This document shows, one piece after another, positions 43,834-52,936 of a stretch of 64,000 nucleotides of DNA. The stretch spans positions 1 to 64,000 of the forward strand of contig CAMBMS010000001.1 in assembly GCA_945868845.1 (NCBI GenBank), written 5' to 3'. The notes beneath the pieces are model-generated. The model had not been told where the DNA came from, made no database searches, and was given only the letters and a program-made list of their open reading frames with translations. How positions within the stretch are numbered: position 1 is the first letter of the stretch; every line of letters starts with the position of its first letter. Origin of the DNA: Asaia bogorensis. Its GTDB lineage: Bacteria; Pseudomonadota; Alphaproteobacteria; Acetobacterales; Acetobacteraceae. The position numbers and the translations under genes were made by a program.

Positions 43834-46083
43834 TCATCGATCCGTGTTGAGTGCGGGCACAAAGGACGGAGCGGTATATTGGGCGGCGAGCAGCGCGGAA
43901 GAAGATGGCCCGCTGGCTTCATGGCGTGGATCGCGCGCGGGAGCCCGCCCCGGCGAATTAGCCAGCGGTAGCGCCGGGGCGAGCGCGGGCACGGACGGGG
44001 CGACGTTGCGCGCATCCGCCGGACGGGGATTGGCCAAGCGGGAATCAGCCGATCGGGAATCGGCAGGTCGGGAATCGGCAGGTCGGGCCATCTGCGCCGG
44101 CGGGGTGGGACGGGCAGCAGTGGCGGGCGGCGGGCGGGTGGGCTTCACCGGCGCCGGCGCGACGGCGACAGGGGGGGAGCGCAGGGCGTTGGGCGGGCGC
44201 GCCGGTTGCAAGGGAATGGCGAGCGCCGTGTTGATCTGCGCCGTGTTGGCGAGTTCCGGCAGCATACCCAGCATCGGACCGATGCGCGCGATGGTGCGCC
44301 CCGCCGCCGGCGCGATCACCCAGCCGGCAGTGGCATAGCCATAGGTGGACGCATTCGCCTTCGGCTCATCAAGCATCATGTATACGGTGTAGCGCGGCGC
44401 ATGCATCGGAAACACAGAGGTAAATACCGCGACATTAGCCTTTTTCTGGTAGCCGCCTCGGCCGGTTTTTTCCGCCGTTCCGGTCTTACCGCCGGGATAA
44501 TAGCCGGCGACTTCCGCGGTCTTGCCGAAGCCATCAGTGACGATCAGGCGCATCAACTTGCGCATCGTGTCCGATGTTGCTTGCTGCATGACACGCTCGG
44601 AATCTGGCGGGCTGGTGCCAGGATCCATCGCCAGCAAGGTTGGACGCACCTTAATACCGTTATTGGCGATTGCGGCGGTGCCGCGCGCGACATGCAAGGG
44701 CGAGACCGAAATACCATGGCCGAAGGCAACCGTCAGGGTAACGATCTCCTTCCAGGCCTGCGCGCTTTGGACGATGGGCAGCGCCGCTTCGGGCAGTTCC
44801 ACGGCGATGCGATTGAGCATACCCATATTGCGCATCCATGCCCGCTGGCGCTCCGCACCAACCGTCTGCGCCACATGCGCGGCACCAATATTGGACGAAT
44901 AGGCGAGCACTTCCGGCAAGTAAAGCCAGCGCTTCTTCCCCTCGAAATCAGAGATGGTGAAACGACCAATCTTGATCGGAGCGGAGGCATTAAATTCATT
45001 CCAGAGCTGCGTGGTGCCATAATCCAGCGCCATCGAGGCTGTTTGCAGCTTGAAGGTAGAACCCGGTTCATACATACCGGTGACGGCACGGTTAAAGCGT
45101 TCCTCATTGGTGGCCCGTCCGACCTGATTGGCATCGTAATCGGGCAGACTTACCATGGCGATGATCTCACCGGTCCGCACATCCATCACGATGCCGCAGC
45201 CGCCAATGGCACGAAAGGTTTCCATCGCCTTCGTCAGTTCATCACGCACCACGGCCTGTACGCGCACATCGATGGAAAGCCGCATCGGTGTGTTGTCGTC
45301 GGCCAGACGACGGTCGAAGAAACGTTCGATGCCCGCTACGCCACGGCCATCGACATCCACGCCGCCCAACACTTGCGCGGCGGCGCGGCCCATCGGATAG
45401 CGGCGGCGTTCGGTATGTTCGAAGTTAACTCCAGGAATACCCAGCGCGTTAACCTGCAGTACCTCGCGCGGGGTTATCTGGCGGGCCAGATAGACAAATT
45501 GCTTGTCCGATTCTGATAGCTTGGCGCGGATCTGCGCTTCGTCAAAGCGGGGCAGCGCCGCCTTGAGCCGGCGCGCGGCCTCCCGCGCATCCGTCAGCTC
45601 CTGCGGATTAGCGTAGAGCGCGGCGGTGGGCAGAGAAATGGCGAGGATTTCGTTATTGCGATCGGTGATCATGGCGCGCGGCCCGCGAGGCACGACGGCC
45701 GGCAATTCGGGATCGCGTGGTTCCGGCAGATTAAAGATCGCCGTGGTCGGGCGATCCCCAGGCGCGGGGATGCGCGGGGCGATCACGGTGACCCAGGACA
45801 GCCGCCCGACCACCACCAGGAACAATAGGGCGAAGACGCTGGAGGCAACGACCAGCCTTCCATGCGTCCGGTTCAGCGCATGGCGCCGATCAAGATCTGG
45901 GCGGGTGAGGCGCACCGTCTCCACAAGCGGCACCGCATCGGCGGCAGACGCGCCGAGGCGTCGGGCCGGCGCGTTCGACGGACGACTATCGGGCGAGGGC
46001 GGCGAGCGCGGGATATCGGCCCATCCGTGCGGGTCGTCTCCTGCTGTGTTCCGTGATGGCGGGTCCGACGGGGGGGCGGACAT
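43834..46083 (-). CDS. ftsI: septal peptidoglycan transpeptidase FtsI (PBP3) with long Pro/Ala-rich tail
   Basis: 749 residues against a usual 550-620. Residues 1-75 are a Pro/Ser/Arg-rich cytoplasmic part, and a membrane anchor follows (about 76-98). The PBP dimer domain reads AMITDRNNEILAIS onward. The transpeptidase has the SxxK motif in EPGSTFK (S342-K345), the SxN motif in YSSN (396-398) and KTG in GGKTGTAEK (533-535). From about 625 to 749 the protein is almost all Pro, Ala, Arg and Ser, including ADSR repeats. It cross-links septal peptidoglycan with FtsW. A 3-nt gap separates it from ftsL. Confidence 0.95.
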   Translation of the reverse strand: MSAPPSDPPSRNTAGDDPHGWADIPRSPPSPDSRPSNAPARRLGASAADAVPLVETVRLTRPDLDRRHALNRTHGRLVVASSVFALLFLVVVGRLSWVTVIAPRIPAPGDRPTTAIFNLPEPRDPELPAVVPRGPRAMITDRNNEILAISLPTAALYANPQELTDAREAARRLKAALPRFDEAQIRAKLSESDKQFVYLARQITPREVLQVNALGIPGVNFEHTERRRYPMGRAAAQVLGGVDVDGRGVAGIERFFDRRLADDNTPMRLSIDVRVQAVVRDELTKAMETFRAIGGCGIVMDVRTGEIIAMVSLPDYDANQVGRATNEERFNRAVTGMYEPGSTFKLQTASMALDYGTTQLWNEFNASAPIKIGRFTISDFEGKKRWLYLPEVLAYSSNIGAAHVAQTVGAERQRAWMRNMGMLNRIAVELPEAALPIVQSAQAWKEIVTLTVAFGHGISVSPLHVARGTAAIANNGIKVRPTLLAMDPGTSPPDSERVMQQATSDTMRKLMRLIVTDGFGKTAEVAGYYPGGKTGTAEKTGRGGYQKKANVAVFTSVFPMHAPRYTVYMMLDEPKANASTYGYATAGWVIAPAAGRTIARIGPMLGMLPELANTAQINTALAIPLQPARPPNALRSPPVAVAPAPVKPTRPPPATAARPTPPAQMARPADSRPADSRSADSRLANPRPADARNVAPSVPALAPALPLANSPGRAPARDPRHEASGPSSSALLAAQYTAPSFVPALNTDR
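44040..44084 (-). repeat. 15-bp tandem repeat inside ftsI
   Basis: Three 15-bp units of the type GGGAATCGGCAGGTC (plus strand): 44040-44054 (two or three changes), 44055-44069 and 44070-44084 (identical). They encode the RPADS / RSADS units of the FtsI tail. The unit is a multiple of three, so slippage changes tail length without a frameshift. Confidence 0.8.
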
Positions 46084-46086
46084 GGC

Positions 46087-46755
46087 TCAATTGCCCCGAA
46101 TGAATTGGATGTCTCCGCGCCCAACAGCCTGGCCCGAGACCGAGATCGGCGGCGGCGCGAGACCGCGCGCCATGCCAAGCGCTGAGGCAGTGATCACCGG
46201 GGCCAGCGGGATGGGTTGGGATACAGGGGAAGGGGAAACGGGTTGTGGCGCGACCGGCGGCGTGGACGGGCGGATGTCGGACGTCCTCGTCCGGATTACT
46301 GGCGGTGATTGCGGCGCGGACTGGCGCGTCATCTGTGCGGGCGGCGGTTGTGGGCGCGCGGGCCCGAGGGGCGGGGCCAGCGGCACGGGGATCTCGGCCA
46401 CGGGCTCCCCTGCGTCGCTGGCGGGTTCCTCGGTGATGGCATCCGGCGGTGGCAACGCGGGTAGGGCGCGCGCGGCGGGCAGGCGCGCGGACAGGTCTGC
46501 CAGGGTGGTAAATTGCTTCGGTGTGACCGTGTTCAGCTGCAAGAACTGCCCGGCGAGTTCGGCCAGCCGCTCTGGGTCGTTCATCAAGGTCCATTCGGCG
46601 CGCAACACACCGGTACGCTCACGCGTTGCGTCAATGGCGCGACTGGTCTGACTGATGGCGCGGTCCAGCAGCCGCGTCTGGTATTTCACGTGGTAGAGAT
46701 ACAAACCAGCCACAGCGGCGACACCAGCGCAGATCACGGTGCTGAGGCGGATCAT
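46087..46755 (-). CDS. ftsL: FtsL-like cell division protein with extended tail
   Basis: 222 residues from ATG at 46755 (ATGA overlap with rsmH); usual FtsL proteins are 90-130. The N-terminal part fits FtsL: one membrane segment [20 protein letters not shown], then a coiled-coil-like periplasmic region [20 protein letters not shown] and [18 protein letters not shown], ending in [12 protein letters not shown]. Residues ~90-222 are Pro/Ala/Val-rich and unordered-looking. The call rests on this core plus position between rsmH and ftsI. It scaffolds FtsQ/FtsB and activates FtsWI. Confidence 0.85.
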   Translation of the reverse strand: MIRLSTVICAGVAAVAGLYLYHVKYQTRLLDRAISQTSRAIDATRERTGVLRAEWTLMNDPERLAELAGQFLQLNTVTPKQFTTLADLSARLPAARALPALPPPDAITEEPASDAGEPVAEIPVPLAPPLGPARPQPPPAQMTRQSAPQSPPVIRTRTSDIRPSTPPVAPQPVSPSPVSQPIPLAPVITASALGMARGLAPPPISVSGQAVGRGDIQFIRGN

Positions 46756-47702
46756 GCCGCGCCCCCCGCATCGCCAATGCACTCCAAGGCGCGCAGCCGG
46801 GCGCTGCGGGCACGCGGATTAACGTGGGTTTCCGCTGTCGTGGGACGCAGGGCCTTTGCGGTCAGCAAATGAAAGCGCGCCGCTTGGCGGGGGGCCAGGC
46901 CGCGCGGATCGTGGCGCGAAGGCGCCGGGCTGCGTCCGGAAGCATGCGACATGAAACGTTTGACGATGCGGTCTTCCAGCGAATGAAAGCAGACCACAAC
47001 GAGGCGACCGCCCGGCTTGAGTAATCGCGCCGCCTGTTCGAGCCCGCGGGTGATTTCCTCCAGTTCGTCGTTCACATAGATGCGCAACGCCTGGAAGCTG
47101 CGCGTGGCGGGGTCGATGCCGGAACCGTCTTTCGGCACCACGGCGCGAACGATTTCTGCCAGCTGCAACGTGGTAACGATCGGTGTCTCGATGCGCGCGG
47201 TGACGATGGCGCGGGCGATACGGCGCGAGAGGCGTTCCTCGCCGAATTCGTATAGGATATTAGCCAGCTCGCGTTCGCCAAGCGCGTTGACGATATCGGC
47301 GGCGGAAGAGCCTATCCGTTCCATACGCATGTCCAGCGGGCCATCGGCGCGGAAAGAAAAGCCGCGCTCGGCCTCGTCTAGTTGAAAGGACGACACGCCG
47401 AGATCGAGCACCACGCCATCCAACGCATGGATGCCGGCCTGTGCCAGCAGGTTCAACATGTCACCGAAGCGACCATGGACGAGATAGAGTTTTTCGGGAT
47501 AACGCGCAGCCAGGGCGGCGCCACGCGCGATGGCGGCGGAATCGCGATCGATGGCGTAAAGCGTGCAGGGTGCCGCGGTTAGAATCGCCTGCGCGTAACC
47601 ACCCCCACCAAATGTGCCGTCCAGATAGGTTGTACCCGCCTGTGGCGCGAGTTGCGCCAGTACTTCGGCGAGCATGACGGGGATGTGGCCCTGGCTATTC
47701 AC
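46752..47702 (-). CDS. rsmH: 16S rRNA (cytosine-1402-N4) methyltransferase RsmH
   Basis: 316 residues. [13 protein letters not shown] opens the protein; [17 protein letters not shown] is SAM motif [24 protein letters not shown] (read in pieces) and PLDMRM are family signatures, followed by [15 protein letters not shown] and [17 protein letters not shown] (catalytic region). It methylates C1402 of 16S rRNA. Overlaps mraZ by 4 nt. Confidence 0.96.
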   Translation of the reverse strand: MNSQGHIPVMLAEVLAQLAPQAGTTYLDGTFGGGGYAQAILTAAPCTLYAIDRDSAAIARGAALAARYPEKLYLVHGRFGDMLNLLAQAGIHALDGVVLDLGVSSFQLDEAERGFSFRADGPLDMRMERIGSSAADIVNALGERELANILYEFGEERLSRRIARAIVTARIETPIVTTLQLAEIVRAVVPKDGSGIDPATRSFQALRIYVNDELEEITRGLEQAARLLKPGGRLVVVCFHSLEDRIVKRFMSHASGRSPAPSRHDPRGLAPRQAARFHLLTAKALRPTTAETHVNPRARSARLRALECIGDAGGAA

Positions 47703-48133
47703 GCGCGCGTCCGGACCGGTTGGGCGTAAACATCCGCCAGACGGCGTTCGGCAGCGTCGGGTTCCCAGATCTGGAAGTAAGTACCCCGCCCGGTGAGCGT
47801 GAGCGCGTCCTTGATGGCGGCATGGTGCAAATAACGCGACGGAACAGTGATGCGGCCTTCCTTATCCGGTTCTGCCGGTTGCGAATCACCGAACAGGCGC
47901 ACGGCGATAGCATCGTAATCGGGGTCTAGAATGTCCATCTGCGCGAGGCGGGCCTTGCTCGCCTCCAGCATCGCCATCGGCCAGACATCGATGCAGGGAA
48001 GGAGATGGGAGCGACGGAGCACCAGGGCGGCGCTGGCCTGGGTGGTTTGCAGCACGGCGCGGAAGGACGCAGGGATGGAAATTCTTCCCTTTGCGTCCAG
48101 CCGATTCACATGGCTGCCGAGAAACTGATCCAT
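47699..48133 (-). CDS. mraZ: transcriptional regulator MraZ
   Basis: 144 residues, two AbrB-like MraZ repeats: [22 protein letters not shown] at the start and [18 protein letters not shown] in the second half. MraZ is a DNA-binding repressor of the dcw cluster in E. coli and an activator in some mollicutes. It is the first gene of the cluster here. The TGGGA repeat array 126-160 nt upstream is its probable operator, implying autoregulation. Confidence 0.95.
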   Translation of the reverse strand: MDQFLGSHVNRLDAKGRISIPASFRAVLQTTQASAALVLRRSHLLPCIDVWPMAMLEASKARLAQMDILDPDYDAIAVRLFGDSQPAEPDKEGRITVPSRYLHHAAIKDALTLTGRGTYFQIWEPDAAERRLADVYAQPVRTRA

Positions 48134-48258
48134 GCGCGGTGCTGTTGGCCTTTCGCGTCCCCGGTTGCCACCCGGTCAGCGGGTGGGAGTTCGTCCGGCC
48201 GGGAGTGCGGAAAAGCGCGGGATGGAGGCGTCAGAATGGAGGCGCCGCCGCTCCTGTA

Positions 48259-48293
48259 TGGGACAATATGGGATAACATGGGATAACATGGGA
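48259..48293 (-). promoter_or_regulatory. MraZ-box operator array at the dcw promoter
   Basis: Four TGGGA direct repeats on the plus strand at 48259, 48269, 48279 and 48289, each separated by five bases (CAATA, TAACA, TAACA), give an exact 10-bp period. E. coli MraZ is known to bind TGGGN repeats with 5-nt spacers upstream of mraZ. Here a TTGACC -35-like hexamer (minus strand, 48299-48294) and a TGTTAT -10-like hexamer (48278-48273) flank or overlap the boxes with 15-bp spacing, so binding should occlude the promoter. The promoter part is weaker than the repeat array. Confidence 0.75.
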
Positions 48294-48552
48294 GGTCAAA
48301 GAGAATCGCTGGGAACAAAACGAGATTCGACAACATTTTTTGGTCGCGGATCAATGGATTGTTGACGTTTTTCCTGTTGCGGTGGGGGCCCTGCGTGATT
48401 CTACGTTAATAACAGCATGAAGATACAAGAGAAAACGGTTTGCTCCGAAGCTTGGCACCCGTCCGCGCTCCCACCTGACCATGCACAGCATTGTAAGCTC
48501 GTTGGGTGATCGGGTGGGGGCGCGGGCTGGTGCAGGACTTCGCACAAAAAAA

Positions 48553-48979
48553 TACCAGACGGCCTGTAAGCCGGGTTCTGTCCCTGTCCTTTCGGGCAGG
48601 GGACGACCATTCCTCTGGGACGCGCCTTACGGCGCGCCTCACGCGACCTACCCGGGCGGCGGGGCGGAAATGCCCCTGCGGCACCCTCCCGGCTTGCGCC
48701 GGGTTGGCCCGCCGGCCACCCCTATTCGGTCTTGCTCCCGGTGGGGTTTGCCCTGCCGCCCCTGTTGCCAGGGGCGCGGTGCGCTCTTGCCGCACCGTTT
48801 CGCCCTTGCCGGCGGGGAACTGGGGTCCTTGCACCGGCGGTTTGTTTTCTGTGGCACTATCCCTGGGGTCGCCCCCGCCGGCCGTTAGCCGGCACCGCAT
48901 CTCCGTGGAGCCCGGACTTTCCTCCAGCAGTGTGGGGAAACCCCGCGCCGCCAGCGGTCGTCCGGCCGTCTGGCTCTCG
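48553..48979 (-). ncRNA. rnpB: RNase P RNA, bacterial type A
   Basis: Read on the minus strand, the 5' end GAGAGCCAGACGGCCGG pairs with the 3' end GGCCGTCTGGTA to form helix P1. The conserved core AGGAAAGTCCGGGCTCC lies at 48923-48907, and the 3' conserved region ends AACCCGGCTTACAGGCC. The overall length of about 427 nt is right for an alphaproteobacterial type A molecule. A run of seven T follows the 3' end on the minus strand (about 48552-48546), likely a terminator. RNase P matures the 5' ends of tRNAs. Open frames across this region are not genes. Confidence 0.95.
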
Positions 48980-49043
48980 GGGAGATGCGCGTGACGGGCG
49001 AGAGTGTCAAGGTGAGAGCAACCCTGGACCCCGCACCGCCCAC

Positions 49044-49964
49044 TTACGGCCAACGCACCTCTGGCGGCATAGACATCAGAATCGCCTCCACATCCCCCCC
49101 GGTTTTCAGGCCAAACAATGTGCCGCGATCGTGGATCAGGTTGAATTCGACGTAACGACCGCGCCGAACCAATTGGTGATCGCGGTCCGCTTGCGTCCAC
49201 TCGTGCCCCATGCGGCGGCGGATGATCCTTGGATAGGCATCGAGGAACGCCAATCCGACATCGCAGGTAAAGGCGAAATCCTTCCCGGCGTCGCCGGAGA
49301 ACAAATGATCGTAAAAAATACCGCCCGCACCGCGCGGTTCATTACGATGGGGCAGAAAAAAGTAGCGGTCACACCACGCCTTGTAGTCTGGGTAGTAGTC
49401 GGGGTCGTGCCTGTCGCAGGCGGCCTTGAAGCTGGCATGGAAATCCGCCGCATCCACGATCGCCTCGGGCGTTTCCAGACGCATGGGCGTCAGATCACCG
49501 CCGCCGCCGAACCAGCCTTTTGTCGTCACGATCATCCGCGTATTGAAATGCGCCGCCGGCACCAGCGGGCTTTGCATATGCGCGACCAGGCTGACGCCGC
49601 TGGCCCAGAAGCGCGGATCTTCCTCAGCGCCTGGGATCTGTTTGCGGAAGTCGGGCGAAAACTCGCCCAAGACGGTAGAGACATTCACCCCCACCTTCTC
49701 GAACACGCGCCCGCGCATGACGCTCATAACCCCGCCACCCTGCAAAGGTGGGTTGGCACCATTAGGCTCGCCAGCACCGGATTGGGGGGAGCGGGACCAT
49801 GGGGTGCGAGCAAATCGGCCGGCAAGGCGATCGGCGAGGGGGCCGATTTGCTCGTCCTCGATCGCCTCGAAGGCAGCGCAAAGCTGATCGCGCAGGGTCT
49901 CGAACCAGGCACTGGCAGCATTTTTCAGGGCTGTGTGCGGCGGTTGGTTGGGAGCGTGTGTCAT
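49044..49964 (-). CDS. hemF: oxygen-dependent coproporphyrinogen III oxidase
   Basis: 306 residues. Signatures are [42 protein letters not shown] (read in pieces), [12 protein letters not shown], and [23 protein letters not shown] near the end. It makes protoporphyrinogen IX using O2, showing aerobic haem synthesis. Between TPWSR (about 54-58) and [10 protein letters not shown] lies an extra 17-residue stretch [17 protein letters not shown] not usual in the family. It diverges from petA, with a 218-nt gap that should hold both promoters. Confidence 0.95.
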   Translation of the reverse strand: MTHAPNQPPHTALKNAASAWFETLRDQLCAAFEAIEDEQIGPLADRLAGRFARTPWSRSPQSGAGEPNGANPPLQGGGVMSVMRGRVFEKVGVNVSTVLGEFSPDFRKQIPGAEEDPRFWASGVSLVAHMQSPLVPAAHFNTRMIVTTKGWFGGGGDLTPMRLETPEAIVDAADFHASFKAACDRHDPDYYPDYKAWCDRYFFLPHRNEPRGAGGIFYDHLFSGDAGKDFAFTCDVGLAFLDAYPRIIRRRMGHEWTQADRDHQLVRRGRYVEFNLIHDRGTLFGLKTGGDVEAILMSMPPEVRWP

Positions 49965-50182
49965 TTTGTCCTCTCCGATGGCTTTTCCAGCCTACTCCTG
50001 TGCGTGGGTGTGTTGCAGGGGCGCCGGCACGCTTCTAGTATTCTCCCCATCCGCGGCCGGGATTTCCCGGCCGCGTCGTTGAATCCGTCCATAGGTGGCC
50101 GTCCGGCCGAGTGGCAGTTGGGCCCTGGGCTTGGCTGGAATACGTGCAACCCTCCCGGAAGTCGGGGGGACCGAGGGGTAAG

Positions 50183-50746
50183 ATGGCCGAGTCGACTGCC
50201 GCGAACACAGCCCATCTTGGCGTCGCCGATGGGACCAAGCGTGATTTCCTAAAGCTCATCGCCGTCACGGGCGCAGCAATCGGCACCGGTGCCATCGCTT
50301 GGCCGATGATCCATTCCATGAACCCGGCCAAGGACGTGCTGGCGCTATCGGCAGTGGAACTGGACATCACATCGATCGACGCCGGGCAGGGTATTGTCTT
50401 GATGTGGCGCGGTAAGCCGATCTTCGTGCGCCACCGCACCCCAGCCGAAATCCAGGAGGCGCTGGCGGCCAAGCCGGCCGAGCTGAAGGAACCGCAGGCG
50501 GACGCCACACGGGTGAAGGCCGGGCACGCAGAATGGCTGGTGCTGGTCGGCATCTGCACGCACCTGGGCTGCATTCCAAGCGGCAGCAAGTCGACCGAGA
50601 TGCGCGGCGAATATGGCGGCTGGTTCTGTCCCTGTCATGGCAGCCACTACGATACCTCCGGGCGCATTCGGAAAGGGCCGGCGCCCACCAACCTTGAGGT
50701 GCCACCCTACGAATTTCTCTCGCCCACCCAAATTAAGATCGGCTGA
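50183..50746 (+). CDS. petA: Rieske iron-sulfur subunit of cytochrome bc1
   Basis: 187 residues from ATG at 50183, with GAGGGGTAAG upstream. TKRDFLKLIAVTGAAIGTGA is a twin-arginine-like (KR) signal anchor that stays as the membrane helix. The 2Fe-2S cluster motifs are CTHLGC and CPCHGSHYD, the soluble domain ending PTNLEVPPYEFL. It accepts electrons from ubiquinol at the Qo site. First gene of petABC; 69 nt before petB. Confidence 0.96.
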   Translation: MAESTAANTAHLGVADGTKRDFLKLIAVTGAAIGTGAIAWPMIHSMNPAKDVLALSAVELDITSIDAGQGIVLMWRGKPIFVRHRTPAEIQEALAAKPAELKEPQADATRVKAGHAEWLVLVGICTHLGCIPSGSKSTEMRGEYGGWFCPCHGSHYDTSGRIRKGPAPTNLEVPPYEFLSPTQIKIG

Positions 50747-50815
50747 TCATATGCAGCCATCTAATTCGCTCACCTGATTCGCCCCGCTTGATCCGCGTAG
50801 TCCGAGGTTTCCAAA

Positions 50816-52081
50816 ATGACCGGTCTCCATAAGAGCGAGTTTCCCAATCCAGTCGTGAACTGGATCGACTCGCGTCTGCCCATCTTCACGATGATACAGA
50901 AGGAATACGGGACCTTCCCCACACCCCGAAATTTCAATTATTTCTGGAATTTTGGGGCGCTAGCGATGATTACCCTGGTAATCATGATCGTCACCGGAGT
51001 TTTCCTGGCGATGCATTACCAGCCGAATGTCAATCTGGCGTTTGATAGCGTGCAGCGCATCCGCCGCGATGTGAATTATGGCTGGCTAATCCAGTATGTG
51101 CACATGAACGGCGCCTCGATGTTCTTTATCGTGATGTATATCCACGTGTTCCGCGGCATGTACTACGGTTCCTACAAGGGGCCGCGCGAATTACTGTGGA
51201 TCCTGGGCGTGATCCTCCTGCTGCTCCTGATGGCCACAGCGTTCATGGGCTATGTGCTGCCCTGGGGGCAGATGTCCTATTGGGGCGCCACCGTCATCAC
51301 CAATCTATTCTCCGCCTTTCCGGTAGTGGGCGAGTATATCGTAACGCTCCTATGGGGCGGCTTTAGCGTTGATCAGCCCACGTTGAACCGATTCTTCAGC
51401 CTACATTATCTGCTGCCCTTCGTGGTGGTCGGCGTAGTGTTCCTGCATGTCGCGGCGCTGCATATCGTGGGGTCCAACAACCCGCTGGGCATCGATGTAA
51501 AGGGACCGCAGGATACGCTGCCGTTCCATCCCTACTACACGATCAAGGACAGCGTCGGCGTGTGCGTCTACATGATCGTGTTTGCCGTCCTGGTTTTCTT
51601 CGCGCCCGATTTTCTGGGCGATCCGGAGAACTACGTGCCGGCGAATCCTTTGCAGACACCGCCCAACATTGTCCCAGAATGGTATTTCCTACCCTATTAC
51701 GCCATCCTGCGTTCGGTGCCAGACAAGCTGACGGGCGTGCTGCTGATGTTCGGCTCCATCCTGGTGCTGTTCGTGCTTCCCTGGCTGGATAGCTCCCCGG
51801 TGCGCTCCGCGCGGTTCCGTCCAATCTACCGGGTGCTATTCTGGGTGTTCGTAATCGTCTGCGTGGTGCTGGGCATGGCGGGCGCGAACAAGCCAGAAGG
51901 CGTATGGGTTATCATCGGGCGGATCTGCACCGCCTATTACTTCCTGCATTTCCTGATCATCCTGCCGGTCCTCGGCAAGCTAGAGCGGCCATTGCCGTTG
52001 CCGGAGAGTATCAGCAAGGCCGTGCTGGGGGGTGGTCAGCTTTCCTCGGGTGCCGCAACGAATCCGATGGAGAAAGCCTGA
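50816..52081 (+). CDS. petB: cytochrome b subunit of cytochrome bc1
   Basis: 421 residues, eight membrane helices. [20 protein letters not shown] and [20 protein letters not shown] carry haem b ligands; the Qo-site motif PEWYF lies in [40 protein letters not shown] is another signature. Length and the single-chain form indicate a bc1, not b6f, complex. The stop overlaps the petC start by one base (TGATG). Confidence 0.97.
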   Translation: MTGLHKSEFPNPVVNWIDSRLPIFTMIQKEYGTFPTPRNFNYFWNFGALAMITLVIMIVTGVFLAMHYQPNVNLAFDSVQRIRRDVNYGWLIQYVHMNGASMFFIVMYIHVFRGMYYGSYKGPRELLWILGVILLLLLMATAFMGYVLPWGQMSYWGATVITNLFSAFPVVGEYIVTLLWGGFSVDQPTLNRFFSLHYLLPFVVVGVVFLHVAALHIVGSNNPLGIDVKGPQDTLPFHPYYTIKDSVGVCVYMIVFAVLVFFAPDFLGDPENYVPANPLQTPPNIVPEWYFLPYYAILRSVPDKLTGVLLMFGSILVLFVLPWLDSSPVRSARFRPIYRVLFWVFVIVCVVLGMAGANKPEGVWVIIGRICTAYYFLHFLIILPVLGKLERPLPLPESISKAVLGGGQLSSGAATNPMEKA

Positions 52082-52863
52082 TGCGCGCGCTGCGTTCCCT
52101 TCTGGCCGGTGCCGCGATGTGCGGACTTGCCTGCGTGACCCCGCTCGGCGTGACGCCGGCCCGGGCTGCGGAAAATGTAGTGCATCCCCCGCAGCAGCGT
52201 TGGGATTCCGCCGGCGTATTCGGCACCGTAGACTTGGCCTCCGCCAAGCGAGGCTTTCAGGTCTACCAGGAAGTCTGCGCGATGTGCCATGGCATGAAGC
52301 AGATGTCCTATCGCCATCTTACAGGCCTTGGCCTGACGGAGGAGGACGTGAAGGCCATCGCCGCCACCGTCACCGTACCACTGGGCACGAACGATGCGGG
52401 CGAACCGGTTGAAGGACCGGCGTTACCGTCCTCATATTTCCGCGAACCCTATGCCAACGACAAGGTGGCGCGCATGGCGAATAATGGCTCACTGCCGCCG
52501 GATCTGTCGGTGATGGTGCTCGCACGCGAAGCCGGGGCGGATTATGTCTATGCGCTGCTGGTCGGATATGCAGACCCACCGGTCGGAATTCAGATGGGCA
52601 CGGGCATGTACTACAATAAATATTTCCCTGGCCACCAGATTGCCATGCCGCAGCCGCTGATGGACGATCGGGTGGAATATTCCGACGGCACCAAGGCCAC
52701 CGTCGAACAAATGGCGCGGGACGTGACAGAGTTCATGATCTGGTCCGCCAGCCCGGAAATGACCGAGCGCAAGCAGATCGGCGTGTGGGTGATCCTATTC
52801 CTGGTCTTCATGACTGGCATCACCTATGCGCTGAAGCGCAAAGTCTGGGCCGACGTGCACTGA
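52081..52863 (+). CDS. petC: cytochrome c1
   Basis: 260 residues. The signal peptide ends near TPARAAEN. The haem c site is CAMCH (66-70), the sixth ligand Met is in AMPQPLMDDRVEYSDGT, and the C-terminal anchor is IGVWVILFLVFMTGITYAL. It passes electrons from the Rieske protein to soluble cytochrome c. Last gene of the operon, followed by a clear terminator. Confidence 0.96.
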   Translation: MRALRSLLAGAAMCGLACVTPLGVTPARAAENVVHPPQQRWDSAGVFGTVDLASAKRGFQVYQEVCAMCHGMKQMSYRHLTGLGLTEEDVKAIAATVTVPLGTNDAGEPVEGPALPSSYFREPYANDKVARMANNGSLPPDLSVMVLAREAGADYVYALLVGYADPPVGIQMGTGMYYNKYFPGHQIAMPQPLMDDRVEYSDGTKATVEQMARDVTEFMIWSASPEMTERKQIGVWVILFLVFMTGITYALKRKVWADVH

Positions 52864-52887
52864 AGTAGATTCTTGATCCATGAATCA

Positions 52888-52922
52888 CCGCCGCGCGACA
52901 CTTCGCGCGGCGGTTTGCGTTT
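52888..52922 (+). terminator. rho-independent terminator of petABC
   Basis: CCGCCGCGCG (52888-52897) and CGCGCGGCGG (52904-52913) pair perfectly over 10 bp with an ACACTT loop and are followed by TTTGCGTTT. It sits 24 nt after the petC stop. mtnP begins 24 nt after the stem, so it separates the two transcripts at least in part. Confidence 0.8.
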
Positions 52923-52936
52923 GAGGGGATGTTGAC

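Noticed and set aside
44040-44084. CRISPR-like direct repeats
   Set aside because: The units are contiguous, without spacers, and code in frame for the FtsI tail.
44206-45516. 436-codon plus-strand open frame opposite ftsI
   Set aside because: ftsI is certain on the minus strand with all catalytic motifs; the opposite frame has no recognisable domain.
48732-50252. 506-codon plus-strand open frame over rnpB and hemF
   Set aside because: It crosses the RNase P RNA and hemF, both well supported on the minus strand.
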